Under the pieces are notes generated by a model. The model was not told the origin of the DNA, did not search any database, and saw only the letters and a program-made list of their open reading frames with translations. A DNA stretch of 64,000 nt from Brachybacterium sp. SGAir0954 (GTDB lineage: Bacteria; Actinomycetota; Actinomycetes; Actinomycetales; Dermabacteraceae), in NCBI RefSeq assembly GCF_005490785.1, contig NZ_CP027295.1, forward strand, positions 3,162,001 through 3,226,000. Direction: 5' to 3'. This document shows, one piece after another, positions 1 to 12,258 of the stretch (the first letter of the stretch is position 1; each line of letters begins with the position of its first letter). A program made the position numbers and the translations under genes.

Positions 1-399
1 ACCGATCGGCCCGAGTGGGCCGGAGCGGCGGGGACGGCCCTGCTCAGGGAGGCCGCGCGGCTCGTCACCGAGGCCGGCTTCCGGATCGGCAACGTCTCCG
101 TCCAGGTGATCGGCAACCGTCCCCCGATCTCCCGTCGTCGCGCGGAGGCGGAGGCGGCCATGGGTGCCGCCGCCGGCGCGCCGGTCTCCGTCTCGGGCAC
201 CACGACCGACGGCCTGGGTCTGACCGGCCGCGGCGAGGGGGTCGCGGCGATCGCGACCGCGCTCGTCGTCCCCGTGCTCCCGGGCACCGCCGACGCCCCC
301 GTGTCCACCGCGCACGCCGCGACGGCCGCGACGGCCGTCCCCGGCGACGCGGCCCCGCCGACCATGGACCGACCCGACCCCGAGGAGCCCCGTCCGTGA
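1..399 (+). CDS. ispF: 2-C-methyl-D-erythritol 2,4-cyclodiphosphate synthase (5' end cut off)
   Basis: This is the C-terminal 132 residues of IspF, which cyclises CDP-methylerythritol 2-phosphate in the MEP isoprenoid pathway. The visible part starts with the family's Asp-Arg-Pro-Glu-Trp helix region, continues with FRIGNV, and carries the hallmark segment [14 protein letters not shown] near visible residues 67-80. The reading frame is open to the left edge, so about 40-60 N-terminal residues, including the metal-binding Asp/His pair, lie outside the window. An upstream IspD fusion cannot be excluded. Behind the IspF core is an extra Ala/Pro-rich tail of about 37 residues that the family does not need. 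The stop overlaps the GTG start of ilvA. Confidence 0.93.
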   Translation, partial: TDRPEWAGAAGTALLREAARLVTEAGFRIGNVSVQVIGNRPPISRRRAEAEAAMGAAAGAPVSVSGTTTDGLGLTGRGEGVAAIATALVVPVLPGTADAPVSTAHAATAATAVPGDAAPPTMDRPDPEEPRP

Positions 400-1721
400 G
401 CACGCCCTCCCCCCACGAGCAGCAGGCCACGCCGGCCACCGGTCCCCTCCCGCTCACCGCGGAGGACGTCGAGGCCGCCGCGGCGACCCTCGCCCCCGTG
501 CTGCGGCGCACGCCCCTGCACCGCTCGGAGCGGCTCAGCGAGATCGCCGGGGTCCCCGTGTGGCTCAAGCGCGAGGACCTGCAGTCCGTGCGCTCGTACA
601 AGCTGCGCGGCGCCCACCTGTTCATGGCCGCGCTGGACGAGGAGTCCCGCGCCGCGGGCGTGGTCGCCGCGAGCGCCGGGAACCACGCGCAGGGCGTCGC
701 CCGCTCGTGCCGCGAGCTCGGCATCCGCGGCCGCATCTACGTGCCCGGCACGACCCCGCGCCAGAAGCGGGACCGGATCGTCGCGATCGGCGGCGACCTC
801 GTGGAGCTCGTCCTCACCGGGGACACCTTCGACGACGCCGCCTCCGCCGCGGCGGACGACGCCGAGCGGACGGGCGCCGTGACGGTGCCGCCCTTCGACC
901 ATCCGACGATCATGGCCGGCCAGGGCACCGTGGCCCTCGAGGCCGTCGAGCAGCTGCGCCTCGAGCACGGCCGCGAGGCGTCGACCATGGTGCTGCCCGT
1001 GGGCGGCGGCGGTCTGCTAAGCGGCTGCGGGGCCTGGCTGCGGGAACGCACGCCGACGATGCGCATCGTCGGCGTCGAGCCCGCCGGGGCCGTGTCCATG
1101 GCGGCCGCCGTGCGCGCGGGCCACCCGGTGACCCTGCGCGAGCTCGACCGCTTCGTGGACGGCGCCGCCGTGCGCCGCGTGGGCGCGGGGCCGCTGCGCA
1201 TGGTCCAGGCGATCGAGCCGGAGCTGCTCAGCGTCGACGAGGGCGCCGTGTGCACCGAGATGCTCTCGCTCTACCAGGTGGACGGGATCATCACCGAGCC
1301 GGCCGGGGCCCTCGCCGCCGCGGCCGTCGCGACCGGGGCGGTCCGGGACCTCGCCGCGGACGAGGACGGGGAGGGCGACGTCATCGTCGTCGTCTCCGGC
1401 GGCAACAACGACGTCTCGCGGTACACGGAGATCGTCGAGCGCTCCCTCGTCCACGAGGGTCTCAAGCACTACTTCCTCGTGACCTTCCCGCAGGAGCCGG
1501 GGGCGCTGCGGCGCTTCCTGGACCGGGTGCTCGGGCCGGACGACGACATCGTCCTGTTCGACTACATCAAGCGCAACAACCGCGAGGAGGGACCGGCCCT
1601 GGTGGGCGTCGAGATCGGCTCCCGCGCCGATCTCGAGCCGCTCATGGGGCGGATGGCCGCGTCCCAGATGCAGATCGAGCGGATCGACCCGCACGACCCG
1701 ATCTACCGCTACCTCACCTGA
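396..1721 (+). CDS. ilvA: threonine ammonia-lyase (biosynthetic, short form with one ACT-like domain)
   Basis: Converts L-threonine to 2-oxobutyrate, the first committed step towards isoleucine, using pyridoxal phosphate. The 441-residue protein has the PLP-lysine motif VRSYKLRGA (Lys69) and the phosphate-binding loop GGGGLLSG near residue 203. A C-terminal ACT-like regulatory domain starts around residue 355 ([17 protein letters not shown]). One such domain, not two, fits the short actinobacterial form. The GTG start at 396 shares four bases with the ispF stop, implying coupled translation. A longer upstream reading of the same frame is low-complexity and antisense-like, so I rejected it. 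A strong hairpin follows the stop. Confidence 0.95.
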   Translation: MSTPSPHEQQATPATGPLPLTAEDVEAAAATLAPVLRRTPLHRSERLSEIAGVPVWLKREDLQSVRSYKLRGAHLFMAALDEESRAAGVVAASAGNHAQGVARSCRELGIRGRIYVPGTTPRQKRDRIVAIGGDLVELVLTGDTFDDAASAAADDAERTGAVTVPPFDHPTIMAGQGTVALEAVEQLRLEHGREASTMVLPVGGGGLLSGCGAWLRERTPTMRIVGVEPAGAVSMAAAVRAGHPVTLRELDRFVDGAAVRRVGAGPLRMVQAIEPELLSVDEGAVCTEMLSLYQVDGIITEPAGALAAAAVATGAVRDLAADEDGEGDVIVVVSGGNNDVSRYTEIVERSLVHEGLKHYFLVTFPQEPGALRRFLDRVLGPDDDIVLFDYIKRNNREEGPALVGVEIGSRADLEPLMGRMAASQMQIERIDPHDPIYRYLT

Positions 1722-1748
1722 TCACCGCGACCCGGCCCGCCCGGGACG

Positions 1749-1788
1749 GACGACGGCGCCGGTCCCCGAGGGGACCGGCGCCGTCGTC
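1749..1788. terminator. Bidirectional intrinsic terminator between ilvA and galE
   Basis: A perfect 18-bp inverted repeat (1749-1766 with 1771-1788) with a CGAG tetraloop lies between two convergent genes. It has no long T tract, as is usual in very GC-rich actinobacteria. Confidence 0.8.
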
Positions 1789-1806
1789 GTGCGGCGGGTG
1801 CGGGGA

Positions 1807-2784
1807 TCAGGACGGGTCGACGGCCTGGGCGCGGGCCTCGACCGCGGAGCGGACGATGTCCTCGAGCCCGTGCTCGGACTTCCAGCCCAGGTGCTGCGCG
1901 ATCCGGTCGCCGGAGCAGATCAGGCGGGCGGGGTCGCCGGCGCGGCGCGGGCCGATCTCCGGGGTGATGTCGATGCCCTTGACGCGGGCGACCGCATCGA
2001 TCACCTCGAGCACGCTCGAGCCCTCGCCGGTCCCGACGTTGAAGACGCGGTGCGGGCGCTCCTCGCCGCGCAGGTAGTCCAGCGCCGCGATGTGGGCGTG
2101 GGCGAGGTCCAGCACGTGCACGTAGTCGCGGATGCAGGTGCCGTCCGGGGTGTCGTAGTCGTCGCCGAAGACGGTGGGCGTGCGCCCCTTCTCGAGGGCG
2201 TTGAGGATGATCGGCACCAGGTTCATGACCTGGGTGTCCGCGAGCTCCGGCCAGCCGGCACCGGCGACGTTGAAGTAGCGCAGGGCGACGGTGCGCATGT
2301 CGTGGGCGCGCTCGGCGTCGGCGAGCATCCACTCCCCCACGTACTTGGTCGCGCCGTAGGGGTTGATGGGCTGCGGGGCGAGGTCCTCGGTGACGAGGTC
2401 GACGTCGGGCACGCCGTAGACGGCCGCGGAGGAGGAGAAGACCACGTCGCGCACGTCGGCGCTCGCGCAGGCGGCGAGCACGTTGGCGAGGCCGCCCACG
2501 TTGTCGTGCCAGTACATCTCCGGGTTCTCGACGGACTCGCCGACCTGCTTGTGGGCGGCGAAGTGGATCACGGAGTCGGCGCCCGAGGAGCGCAGGGCGA
2601 AGGCGAGCTTCTCGACCGCGTCGGGGAGGGTCACGTCGAGCTCGAGCAGCTCGGCCCCCTCCGTGCGGGAGCGGAAGCCGGTCGACAGGTCGTCGACCAC
2701 GATCACCCGCTCCCCCTTGTCGAGGAGGAGTCGCACCACGTGCGACCCGATGTACCCGGCACCACCGATCACGAGAGTCGTCAT
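1807..2784 (-). CDS. galE: UDP-glucose 4-epimerase
   Basis: An extended short-chain dehydrogenase that interconverts UDP-glucose and UDP-galactose for sugar metabolism and cell-envelope glycans. The 325-residue protein begins with the Rossmann motif GGAGYIG (residues 7-13). It carries the SSSAAVYG segment around residue 120 and the catalytic YxxxK pair (Tyr143, Lys147 in NPYGATKYVGE). The length is typical for bacterial GalE. A -10 box TAGGCT (2792-2797 on the minus strand) ends 7 bases before the ATG, so the mRNA is probably leaderless. The gene converges with ilvA over a shared terminator. Confidence 0.95.
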   Translation of the reverse strand: MTTLVIGGAGYIGSHVVRLLLDKGERVIVVDDLSTGFRSRTEGAELLELDVTLPDAVEKLAFALRSSGADSVIHFAAHKQVGESVENPEMYWHDNVGGLANVLAACASADVRDVVFSSSAAVYGVPDVDLVTEDLAPQPINPYGATKYVGEWMLADAERAHDMRTVALRYFNVAGAGWPELADTQVMNLVPIILNALEKGRTPTVFGDDYDTPDGTCIRDYVHVLDLAHAHIAALDYLRGEERPHRVFNVGTGEGSSVLEVIDAVARVKGIDITPEIGPRRAGDPARLICSGDRIAQHLGWKSEHGLEDIVRSAVEARAQAVDPS

Positions 2785-2843
2785 GGTCGCGAGCCTACCG
2801 GGTCACCCGGGGAGCGGTCGTCCCGCCGCTCCCCGGTCGCGCC

Positions 2844-4385
<1,542 letters not shown>

Positions 4386-4399
4386 CTAGGATGGCCCGC

Positions 4400-6751
4400 A
4401 TGACGGATTCGGCCTCGTGGCGCAGGACTCGTCGTGGAGGCCGGCATCAGCAGCCGGTCCGCCGCGACTCGTCCCGCCCTCTCCCTCCCGACGTCGCCCG
4501 CCAGAATCGGGAGCAGGCGTTCGGCACGTCCCCCCGCACCTGGGTGGACGCCCCTACCGGTCACGGCGCGGATCCCGTCGACCCTTCCCGGCCCGACACG
4601 GCCGACGAGCAGAGCGCTCCCGCCGCTCGGGCCGGCGACGCCTCCCGTCCCCTGACGCCCCCGGCGGGGACCGTCGAGCCGGCCACCGAGCCGCTCCGGC
4701 CCGCCGCGGCCGCGGAGCCCGCCGCAGCCCCCGCGCCGACGCCGAGCGTCCGGTCCGCAGCATCGGCAGAGTCCGGCACAGGCGCGACGTCGGCCGCGCC
4801 GGAGGGGAACGCCGGATCCGGTGAGGACCCCCGCGGGACGGTCGTCCCCCCGGCGCGACGCACCGGCCACGGTCGGCGCGCGGCGCGCCCGATCGCCGCC
4901 GAGCACGATCTGGCGGCGGCGGCCTCCTCCCCCGAGCCCGCCGAGGAGCGTGACGCCTGGTCCACCGCCGGCCGTCCCGCCGCGGCCGCCGAGCGCGGCG
5001 CCGTCCCCCCGCGCGAGCCCTCGCGCCCCGCCGACGTCACCGCCGCCGCTCCCGCAGCCGCCGCTCCCGCAGCCGCGAGCTCCGAAGCGGGGTCGGGATC
5101 CGGCTCCGGCTCCGGCTCCGGCTCCGGGGACGAACCTCCCTCGGATCGGGGCGCGCGCGACGAGCGCCCCGAGCCCTCCCGCCGCGGCGGGAGCCTGGGA
5201 CGCGTGGCCGCCTGGACCGTCGGCACCACGGTGCTGCCGGGCCTGGGCCTGGTCACGACCCGGATGCGGAAGCTCGGCTGGGTGCTGCTCGGCGTGCTCA
5301 CCGCCGTCGTCCTCGGCGTCGCGGCCTTCCTGCTGCTCGGCGACCCCCTGCGCACGGGAGTCAAGCTGGTCACCCACCGCGGCGTGCTGATCGCCCTGCT
5401 CGTCGCCGCCGCGGTCGCGATGATCGTGTGGATGGTGCAGATCGTCCTCGCCGCCCTCGCGCACTCCACGGCGCAGCGGCTCGAGCGCCGGCGCCGGCTG
5501 GTCGCGCTCGGCCTCGCCGCCGTCATGGTGATCGCCGTCGGCCTGCCCTTCGGCCGCGGCGTCCAGTCGCTGTGGGCGACCCAGGGACTGCTCGGCTCGG
5601 ACTCCGTGTTCTCCCGCTCGGGCTCCTCCACCCTCGCGGACGGCGAGGACCCGTGGGCCGGCGTCGGCCGCATCAACATCCTCATGCTCGGCCAGGACGC
5701 CGGGCAGGACCGCACGGGCACCCGACCGGACACGATCATGGTCGCCTCCGTGGACACCGCGACCGGCAAGACGGCCCTCTTCTCGATCCCCCGCAACCTC
5801 GAGAAGGTGCGCTTCCCGGAGGGCACCGTCGCCGCGGAGAAGTTCCCCGACGGCTTCGACTACTACGGGAAGAACCAGAACCTCATCAACGCCGTGTGGG
5901 CGTGGGCGGAGGAGAACAAGGACCTGTTCCCCGGGGACGACAGCCCCGGCCTCACCGCCACCACCTGGGCCGTCGAGGAGACCCTCGGCCTGAAGACCGA
6001 CTACTACGCGCAGGTGAACCTGCAGGGCTTCGAGGACATGGTCAACGCGATCGGCGGCGTGGACATGGTCGTGGAGCGCCGCATCCCGATCGGCGGCGGC
6101 ACCAACCAGGCCACGGGCGGCAAGTACCCGATCACCGGGTACATCGAGCCCGGCCAGCAGCACCTCGACGGCTACCACGCCCTCTGGTACGCCCGCTCCC
6201 GTGAGGGCTCCGACGACTTCAACCGCATGTGCCGCCAGCAGCGCATGGTGCGCGTGGTCACCGAGGAGTCCAACCCGGCGACGCTCGCCATGTCGATCCC
6301 CGGGCTCGTCACCGCGACCGAGAACAACATCGTCACCGACATCCCGACCTCGGACATCGACGCCTTCGCCGAGCTCGCCCTGCGGATCAAGGACTCCGGC
6401 TTCAAGTCCTACCCGATCACGCAGGACGTCACGCCGAGCTACGACGCCGACTGGGACTACCTCAAGAAGTGGACCCAGGCCTCGATCGAGGACTCCATGC
6501 AGTCCACCGGCGCGCAGTCCGTGACCGGCGAGACGAAGGCCGGCTCCACGGAGCCCGCGGAGACGGGCGCCGCCCCGGACCAGGAGTCCAGCTCCTCCGC
6601 CGAGGAGGAGGAGACCACGACCGAGGAGGCGACGCCCACCGAGGAGGAGTCCTCCTCCACGGGGGACGAGACCTCGAGCGAGTCCTCCGCCCCGGTCATC
6701 GAGCAGGACCCGCTGAAGTCCTGCCTGCCGGGGGCCGAGGAGGGGAACTGA
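4400..6751 (+). CDS. LytR-CpsA-Psr (LCP) family cell-wall glycopolymer ligase with long disordered N-terminus
   Basis: LCP enzymes transfer lipid-linked glycopolymers onto peptidoglycan outside the membrane. The 783-residue protein starts with about 265 Pro/Ala/Arg-rich cytoplasmic residues. Three membrane segments follow (about 290-312, 327-352, 367-386), then the LCP domain from about residue 427 (NILMLGQDAGQ, RPDTIMVASVD, SIPRNL, WYARSREGSDDFNRMCRQQR). A Ser/Glu/Thr-rich tail follows and the protein ends near a lone Cys. The usual LCP protein has one membrane segment and a short N-terminus, so this is an enlarged form. The ATG at 4400 is preferred over the one at 4391, because the -10 box TAGGAT (4387-4392) overlaps the latter and sits 7 bases from the former. 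Confidence 0.88.
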   Translation: MTDSASWRRTRRGGRHQQPVRRDSSRPLPPDVARQNREQAFGTSPRTWVDAPTGHGADPVDPSRPDTADEQSAPAARAGDASRPLTPPAGTVEPATEPLRPAAAAEPAAAPAPTPSVRSAASAESGTGATSAAPEGNAGSGEDPRGTVVPPARRTGHGRRAARPIAAEHDLAAAASSPEPAEERDAWSTAGRPAAAAERGAVPPREPSRPADVTAAAPAAAAPAAASSEAGSGSGSGSGSGSGDEPPSDRGARDERPEPSRRGGSLGRVAAWTVGTTVLPGLGLVTTRMRKLGWVLLGVLTAVVLGVAAFLLLGDPLRTGVKLVTHRGVLIALLVAAAVAMIVWMVQIVLAALAHSTAQRLERRRRLVALGLAAVMVIAVGLPFGRGVQSLWATQGLLGSDSVFSRSGSSTLADGEDPWAGVGRINILMLGQDAGQDRTGTRPDTIMVASVDTATGKTALFSIPRNLEKVRFPEGTVAAEKFPDGFDYYGKNQNLINAVWAWAEENKDLFPGDDSPGLTATTWAVEETLGLKTDYYAQVNLQGFEDMVNAIGGVDMVVERRIPIGGGTNQATGGKYPITGYIEPGQQHLDGYHALWYARSREGSDDFNRMCRQQRMVRVVTEESNPATLAMSIPGLVTATENNIVTDIPTSDIDAFAELALRIKDSGFKSYPITQDVTPSYDADWDYLKKWTQASIEDSMQSTGAQSVTGETKAGSTEPAETGAAPDQESSSSAEEEETTTEEATPTEEESSSTGDETSSESSAPVIEQDPLKSCLPGAEEGN
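5096..5125 (+). repeat. Hexanucleotide microsatellite encoding a Gly-Ser run
   Basis: Four perfect GGCTCC units preceded by one GGATCC variant, in frame within the LCP gene. They encode alternating Gly-Ser at residues 233-242 of the N-terminal linker. Just upstream a 15-base Pro/Ala-coding unit is also duplicated. Confidence 0.8.
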
Positions 6752-6793
6752 CAGGGGGTCACTCCCCCGGCCCTCCCCGGTGACGGGGACGGG

Positions 6794-8236
6794 TCAGTCG
6801 GCCACCTGCAGCAGGGCGTTCTCCACGAGCTCCGGCATCGCCGGATGGATCCAGTACTGGGTGCGCGCGAGGTCCCGGGCCGTCTGCCCGGTGCTCATCG
6901 CCTGCACGAGCAGCTGGATGAGCGAGGTCGCCTCCGGGCCGATGATCTGCGCACCCAGGATCGCCGTGGACTCCGCGTCCACGACGAGCTTGAGGAACCC
7001 GGTGGTGTCCTCCATCGCCCAGCCGTAGGCGATCGAGGAGTACTCCTGCACGGCGACGCGGATCTCGCGACCGGAGCGCTCGGCCTCCGCGCGGGCCGTC
7101 TCCTCGTCCCTGCCCACCCAGGCCACCTGGGGATGGGTGAAGACGCCGAAGGGCACGGGCATCTCGTCGGAGCGGCGCATCTCCTCGGGGTGGAGCACGT
7201 TGTGCCGAACGATCCGCAGCTGATGGTTCGCGACGTGCTTGAGCTGGTCGGGGCTCGAGATGTCCCCGAGCGCCCAGAGCCCGGGGAGGACTTGGCCCTC
7301 CGGGTCGAGCACCCGCTGGCAGGCGTCGACGGCGACCCGGCCGCCGTCGGCGAGGCCGATGCCGCCGGCGGCCACGTCGAGCCGGTCGGAGTTGGGGCGC
7401 CTGCCGGTCGCGACGAGCACGTCCTCCGCCTGCAGGACGACCTCCTCGCGGCCGCGCGTGCCGCGCAGCTCGACACCGCCCTCGGTGCGGCGCACGGAGG
7501 TCGTGTCCAGGCCCGTCTCGAGCCGGATCCGGCCGCCGAGGATCTCGGTGAGCCGGGCGGAGACGTCGGCATCGGCCGCGCGCAGCACCCGCTGCGAGCG
7601 GGCGACGAGGGTGACGTCCACACCGAGCGCGTCGAGCACGTGCGCGAACTCGACGGCGATGATCCCCGAGCCGAGGATCAGCATCGACGCGGGCAGCGCG
7701 TCCATCCGCATGACCGTGTCGGAGGTCTGCGGGGCGGCGTCGGCGAGCCCGTCGATCGCGGGGATCTCGGGGCGGGAGCCGGCGCCGAGGACGATCGTGT
7801 CCGCGGTGATCTCGCGGGTGGTGCCGTCCGCGAGCTCGACCCGCAGCGCCTTCGGGCCCGTGAAGCGGGCCTCGCCGCGCAGCAGGGTGAGGTTCGCATT
7901 GTCCTCGTGGGAGGCGCGGTACTCCTCGCCGCCCGCGGAGATCGGGTCGATCCGGCCGAAGATCCGGTCCCGGATCGCGGGCCAGTCCACGCCCTCGAGC
8001 CGCTCGCGCACACCGAGCGCGGCGGACTCCGACGGCGCGAGCGCGAGGTCCGCGGTGCGCACGAACATCTTCGTGGGGATGCAGCCGAGGTTCAGGCAGG
8101 TGCCGCCGAACACGGCCTGCGGGCCCACCCCGCGGTCGATCTGCACGATGCTGTGGCCCGCGAGGTCCGGTCCCGGGAAGGAGTTCACCGAGCCGGAGCC
8201 GATGAGGGCGATGTCGTAATGGGTCTGCGCGTTCAC
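6794..8236 (-). CDS. mtr: mycothione reductase
   Basis: An NADPH-dependent flavoprotein disulfide reductase that recycles oxidised mycothiol, the actinobacterial glutathione substitute. The 480-residue protein shows the Mtr-type FAD start (HYDIALIGSGSVNS), the redox pair Cys47-Cys52 in GGTCLNLGCIPTKMF, and the NADPH site LILGSGIIAVEFAHVL. The C-terminal interface motif YWIHPAMPELVENAL carries the catalytic His464-Glu469 pair. The SGSVNSFPGP signature separates it from lipoamide dehydrogenase and glutathione reductase. The GTG start at 8236 follows the -10 box TAGCCT (8243-8248) by 6 bases, so the message looks leaderless. A divergent UvrA-like gene begins 84 bp away. Confidence 0.92.
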   Translation of the reverse strand: MNAQTHYDIALIGSGSVNSFPGPDLAGHSIVQIDRGVGPQAVFGGTCLNLGCIPTKMFVRTADLALAPSESAALGVRERLEGVDWPAIRDRIFGRIDPISAGGEEYRASHEDNANLTLLRGEARFTGPKALRVELADGTTREITADTIVLGAGSRPEIPAIDGLADAAPQTSDTVMRMDALPASMLILGSGIIAVEFAHVLDALGVDVTLVARSQRVLRAADADVSARLTEILGGRIRLETGLDTTSVRRTEGGVELRGTRGREEVVLQAEDVLVATGRRPNSDRLDVAAGGIGLADGGRVAVDACQRVLDPEGQVLPGLWALGDISSPDQLKHVANHQLRIVRHNVLHPEEMRRSDEMPVPFGVFTHPQVAWVGRDEETARAEAERSGREIRVAVQEYSSIAYGWAMEDTTGFLKLVVDAESTAILGAQIIGPEATSLIQLLVQAMSTGQTARDLARTQYWIHPAMPELVENALLQVAD

Positions 8237-8320
8237 CGGGCCAGGCTAGTCCGCCGCGCGCCGGCGGGGTGATCCTGGTTGAATCGGTCCCGACGTCCCC
8301 CACCGCACCCAGGAGCCGCC

Positions 8321-10684
<2,364 letters not shown>

Positions 10685-10714
10685 GGGGCCGGCCGACGGG
10701 GCCGACGCCGGGAC

Positions 10715-10734
10715 GGCCGACGGGGACGTCGGCC
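10715..10734. terminator. Possible weak terminator hairpin between convergent genes
   Basis: A 7-bp inverted repeat (GGCCGAC, GTCGGCC) with a 6-base loop lies between the stops of the UvrA-like and GNAT genes. It is short and has no T tract. Confidence 0.35.
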
Positions 10735-10741
10735 CGCCGGC

Positions 10742-11326
10742 TCAGCTCTTGCCGCGCCAGGCGGGGTTGATCCGCTGGAACAGGCGGCAGTCCGCCCAGC
10801 CGCCGCCCGCCGAGCCGAGCCGGAGGTACTGCGGGGCGAGGCCGATCTGCGTGAAGCCGTTGCGCTCGAGGACCCGCGCGGAGGCCTCGTTGCCCACGGC
10901 GACGCTCGCCTCGACGCGGTGCAGGTCGAGGGCGCCGAAGGCGAGGTCGACGGCCTCGCGCACCGCACAGGAGGCGACGCCGCGCCCCGTGGCCCCCGCA
11001 TCGACCCAGTAGCCGAGGCTCGCCCACTGGGCGGGGCCGCGCAGCACCCCGCTGAGGGTCAGCCGGCCCACGACCTCGTCGTCCACGGTGATGACGAGCG
11101 GGACCGTGGACCCGGCCTCGAGCTGGGTGCGCAGCGAGCGGATCATGCGCCGCTGGCCCTCCTCCGTCGCCCATCCCTCGGGGCGCACCGGGGCCCCGGT
11201 GAGCAGGTGCTCGCGGTTGACAGTCTCGAGGTGGGCGAGGCGCGCGGCGTCCTCCTCGAGCAGGAGCCGCAGCGCGATCCGCTCCGGGGCCACGCGCTCG
11301 TGAGGGTCCTGCCGCTGCGCCGTCAT
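10742..11326 (-). CDS. GNAT acetyltransferase, RimJ/RimL type
   Basis: A 194-residue acetyl-CoA-dependent N-acetyltransferase. The visible GNAT features are the beta-strand GRLTLSGV, the LGYWVDAGATGRGVAS acetyl-CoA loop, and the GNEASARVLERNGF motif typical of RimJ/RimL enzymes, which acetylate ribosomal protein N-termini. The real substrate cannot be read from sequence. The start is ATG 11326, placed 6 bases after the minus-strand -10 box TACGCT (fwd 11333-11338), so it is predicted leaderless. It is divergent from rlmA across only 40 bp. A longer in-frame extension runs through the opposite gene and was rejected. Confidence 0.85.
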   Translation of the reverse strand: MTAQRQDPHERVAPERIALRLLLEEDAARLAHLETVNREHLLTGAPVRPEGWATEEGQRRMIRSLRTQLEAGSTVPLVITVDDEVVGRLTLSGVLRGPAQWASLGYWVDAGATGRGVASCAVREAVDLAFGALDLHRVEASVAVGNEASARVLERNGFTQIGLAPQYLRLGSAGGGWADCRLFQRINPAWRGKS

Positions 11327-11332
11327 GGCGCC

Positions 11333-11360
11333 AGCGTAGGGCCGGCGCACCCCGTACCGT
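11333..11360. promoter_or_regulatory. Back-to-back -10 boxes of two divergent leaderless genes
   Basis: The minus-strand TACGCT (fwd 11333-11338) and the plus-strand TACCGT (11355-11360) each sit 6 bases before their start codon, with only 16 bp between the boxes. Each -35 region must therefore overlap the other promoter or gene start. Confidence 0.65.
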
Positions 11361-11366
11361 GTCCCC

Positions 11367-12236
11367 GTGACCCGCCCGCTCCCCGCCGCCCTGCTCGCCG
11401 CGCTGCCGCTGCTGCGCTGTCCCGTGTGCGCCCTGCCGCTCGACGCCCGGGAGCGCACCCTCGGCTGCGCGGGCGGCCACCGCTTCGACGCGGCGCGCGG
11501 CGGCTCCGTCTCCCTGCTCTCCGGTCCCGCCCCCGTGAGCGGGGACGACGACGACATGGCCCGGGCCCGGGACCGCTTCCTCGCGACCGGCGCCTACGGC
11601 CCGCTGCGGGACGCCGTGCTGGACCTCGCCGCACCGGAGGTCTGCGCCGATCCCGACGGGAGCCCCGTCGGCGCCCGTCGGACGGTCCTGGACGCGGGCT
11701 GCGGCTCCGGGTGGTACCTCGCCGCCCTGCTCGCGGAGCAGCCGGGGACCCTCGGCATCGGCCTGGACACCTCGACCCGGTCCCTGCGCTTCGCGGCCCG
11801 CGCCCACGAGGACCTCGCCGCGATCGGCGCGGACCTGTTCTCCCGCCTGCCGCTCGCCGACGCCTCCGTGGACGTCGTGCTCGACGTGTTCTCCCCGCGC
11901 AATCCGCCCGAGTTCGCGCGTATGCTGCGCCCGGGCGGCCGGCTCGTCGTGGCCCGCCCCGCACCGGACCACCTCGCCGAGCTGCGGGAGACCGTGCCCG
12001 CGATGGTCGGCATCGACCCGCGCAAGGAGGAGCGGCTCGCCGCCGCCCTGGACCCGCACTTCACGGCAGGCCCCGAGATCATCGTGCGGGCGCCGCTGCG
12101 GCTCGGCGCGGAGGCGGCCGCGGACCTCGTGCTCATGACCCCGAGCGCGCGCCACGTCGACCCCGCCGCGCTCGGCCTGCCGGACGAGCTCGAGGTGACG
12201 CTCTCGGTACGGGTGAGCGCGTGGACGGTGCGCTGA
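11367..12236 (+). CDS. 23S rRNA (guanine-N1) methyltransferase, RlmA family
   Basis: A SAM-dependent methyltransferase of 289 residues. The N-terminal zinc site has Cys18, Cys21, Cys34 and His38 (LRCPVC...LGCAGGHRF), the signature of RlmA-I/RlmA-II enzymes that methylate G745 or G748 of 23S rRNA. The SAM motif DAGCGSGWYL follows at about 109-118 and LPLADASVDVVLDVFSP near 165. RlmA-II homologues confer tylosin resistance in producers, but here a housekeeping role is just as likely. The GTG at 11367 follows the -10 box TACCGT by 6 bases. The last codons form one arm of the terminator shared with hutH. Confidence 0.83.
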   Translation: MTRPLPAALLAALPLLRCPVCALPLDARERTLGCAGGHRFDAARGGSVSLLSGPAPVSGDDDDMARARDRFLATGAYGPLRDAVLDLAAPEVCADPDGSPVGARRTVLDAGCGSGWYLAALLAEQPGTLGIGLDTSTRSLRFAARAHEDLAAIGADLFSRLPLADASVDVVLDVFSPRNPPEFARMLRPGGRLVVARPAPDHLAELRETVPAMVGIDPRKEERLAAALDPHFTAGPEIIVRAPLRLGAEAAADLVLMTPSARHVDPAALGLPDELEVTLSVRVSAWTVR

Positions 12237-12250
12237 CCCGCACCGTCCAC
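12221..12250. terminator. Terminator hairpin built across the rlmA stop codon
   Basis: A perfect 12-bp stem (12221-12232 with 12239-12250) has a 6-base loop containing the TGA of the methyltransferase gene. It lies between convergent genes, so it can serve hutH as well. Confidence 0.65.
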
Positions 12251-12258
12251 ACGCGGGA

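Noticed and set aside
15-395. 128-codon N-terminal extension of ilvA
   Set aside because: It reads ispF out of frame, is Arg/Gly-rich without similarity, and the GTG at 396 gives the normal IlvA start.
6754-6768. GGGGG-TCACT-CCCCC hairpin between the LCP and mtr genes
   Set aside because: A 5-bp homopolymer stem, easily formed by chance at this GC content.
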